Source: CAZMCH01 sp964564735
GTDB taxonomy: Bacteria > Poribacteria > DTPJ01
Assembly: GCA_964564735.1 (NCBI GenBank)
Contig: CAZMCH010000160.1
Coordinates: forward strand, 1 to 5,409
Reading direction: 5' to 3'
Length of the DNA stretch: 5,409 nt
Shown: positions 4,616 to 5,409 of the stretch, piece after piece
How positions within the stretch are numbered: position 1 is the stretch's first letter
Layout: each line of letters opens with the position of its first letter
Translations under genes and position numbers: made by a program
The notes under the pieces: model-generated
What the model was told of the DNA's origin: nothing
What the model saw: the letters and a program-made list of their open reading frames with translations, nothing else
The model's database searches: none

Positions 4616-5409
4616 ATGTCATTAGCGATAAATGCAACAACGTCAGAAGGGATGATTCTGGTTGCTGACAGTAGACAGTCCTATCGAAATCATAAAGGGA
4701 TGGTTCGGGTTGGAAGTGATAATGCTTCTAAACTCTTTCAATTGAATAAAAGAATCGGTGTAGCAGTTGCTGGTTTGGCTTTTTTAGTAGAAAATGGGGA
4801 AATGAAAAACATTAGCAATTTTGTGGAGCAATTTAGGCTAAAATATGAGACGGAAAATCTGGATGTCAGGGAAACTGCAGAGAAATTACACTGTATTTTT
4901 ACTGAAAAATGGCGAGGACAATTAGACCATTTGGAAGAGCAAGTTAGGAATATTCTTCAACAACAAGGTTGTGAGGTAATGGAAATCAAAAAAGAGCAAA
5001 ATGTTGTTAAATATCGTTTTAAAGATCAGCAAGGTAATCAGAAAGAAGGTGCTAATATAGTAGATTTGATTAATCTTCTAGTAACTGGCTATAATAAAGA
5101 CGGCTCTTGTGAGGTTTATAATTGCTATATTCCCAATGGAATTCAAAAAGAGCGAGATAGTAAAGAAAGAGGCAAAGAACACGGTGCCTCTTGGATAGGC
5201 CAAATTGATGTAGTATCAAGGATTGTTTTGGGCATCGATAATCGCATTGGTGCTATAAAATTTGTTAATGAAGCAATTCAAAAACTTGGTGCAGAAGAAA
5301 TTAAAAAGCAGCTTGGGAGTTTAGAGTATGTTATCCAATGGGGAACAATGACTATTCAGGATGCTATAGACTTTTGCACACTAATGATTCAAACCACTTC
5401 AGCCATTCA
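4616..5409 (+). CDS. Proteasome-like Ntn-hydrolase, uncharacterised (N-terminal 264 residues; cut by window edge)
   Basis: The start of the protein resembles proteasome beta/HslV-type Ntn-hydrolases, which cut peptide bonds using the N-terminal residue of the mature chain. MSLAINATTSEGMILVADSR aligns with the family's TTTxGxxxxDGVVLAADSR. After Met removal Ser2 becomes residue 1 and Asp18 becomes Asp17. Lys39 (ASKLFQL) and Gly53 (AVAGLAF) match Lys33 and Gly47 if a 5-residue loop insertion lies between. Later LLVTGYNKDGSCEVYNCYIPNG (154-175) fits the family's GYD...LY..D..G strand pair, and MTIQDAIDFCTLMIQ (245-259) fits a late helix. A hydrophilic region at about 100-147 is longer than in HslV. 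No signal peptide is seen. The ATG at 4616 is firm: an in-frame TAG lies 7 bases before it, and GAGAGG lies 13 bases upstream, a long spacing. Cleavage activity, partner ATPase and substrate are unknown. It is not a typical HslV, which is shorter (about 175 residues). Confidence 0.75.
   Translation, partial: MSLAINATTSEGMILVADSRQSYRNHKGMVRVGSDNASKLFQLNKRIGVAVAGLAFLVENGEMKNISNFVEQFRLKYETENLDVRETAEKLHCIFTEKWRGQLDHLEEQVRNILQQQGCEVMEIKKEQNVVKYRFKDQQGNQKEGANIVDLINLLVTGYNKDGSCEVYNCYIPNGIQKERDSKERGKEHGASWIGQIDVVSRIVLGIDNRIGAIKFVNEAIQKLGAEEIKKQLGSLEYVIQWGTMTIQDAIDFCTLMIQTTSAI

Noticed and set aside
4603..4668. Alternative ATG at 4603 for the last gene
   Set aside because: It is in another frame and reaches a TGA after 21 codons. 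The ATG at 4616 opens the long frame with the Ntn-hydrolase pattern.

Overview
The window is bacterial chromosomal DNA, AT-rich especially between genes. It has strong sigma-70-type promoters, good Shine-Dalgarno sites, a PyrR-controlled pyrimidine operon and a Firmicutes-type LexA-like box. These point to a low-GC bacterium with Firmicutes-like regulation. Neither trait is exclusive to Firmicutes, and the sequence alone does not fix the phylum. The small repeats suggest a repeat-bearing genome.

Layout from left to right. (1) Bases 1-844, minus strand: the first 281 codons of uvrA (nucleotide excision repair), starting at TTG and cut by the window edge. Its promoter is a perfect TTGACA-18-TATAAT, with a LexA/DinR-like core in the spacer. 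(2) Bases 845-1127: an AT-rich divergent control region. (3) Bases 1128-2267, plus strand: a single gene for an enolase-superfamily sugar-acid dehydratase resembling archaeal gluconate dehydratases. (4) Bases 2268-2677: a 410-base gap holding two separate things. One is a 152-bp MITE-like element with 16-bp terminal inverted repeats and a perfect 8-bp target duplication. The other is the pyr leader: an extended -10 promoter, a near-consensus PyrR-binding hairpin and an intrinsic terminator. (5) Bases 2678-4513: pyrR and pyrC, 3 bases apart, with no pyrB between them. (6) Bases 4486-4566: two copies of a 31-bp palindromic repeat exactly 50 bp apart, whose stems differ by compensatory changes. 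The first copy supplies the end and stop codon of pyrC. (7) Bases 4616-5409, plus strand: the start of a proteasome-like Ntn-hydrolase whose would-be nucleophile is Ser2, cut by the right edge.

How the parts work together. PyrR should sense UMP/UTP versus PRPP and terminate its own transcript ahead of pyrR-pyrC, so dihydroorotase synthesis follows pyrimidine supply. uvrA, the dehydratase and the Ntn-hydrolase appear to be separate units with no obvious functional link to the pyr genes. The least described items are the proteasome-like gene, the MITE-like element next to the pyr promoter, and the covarying hairpin repeat that has become part of a coding sequence.
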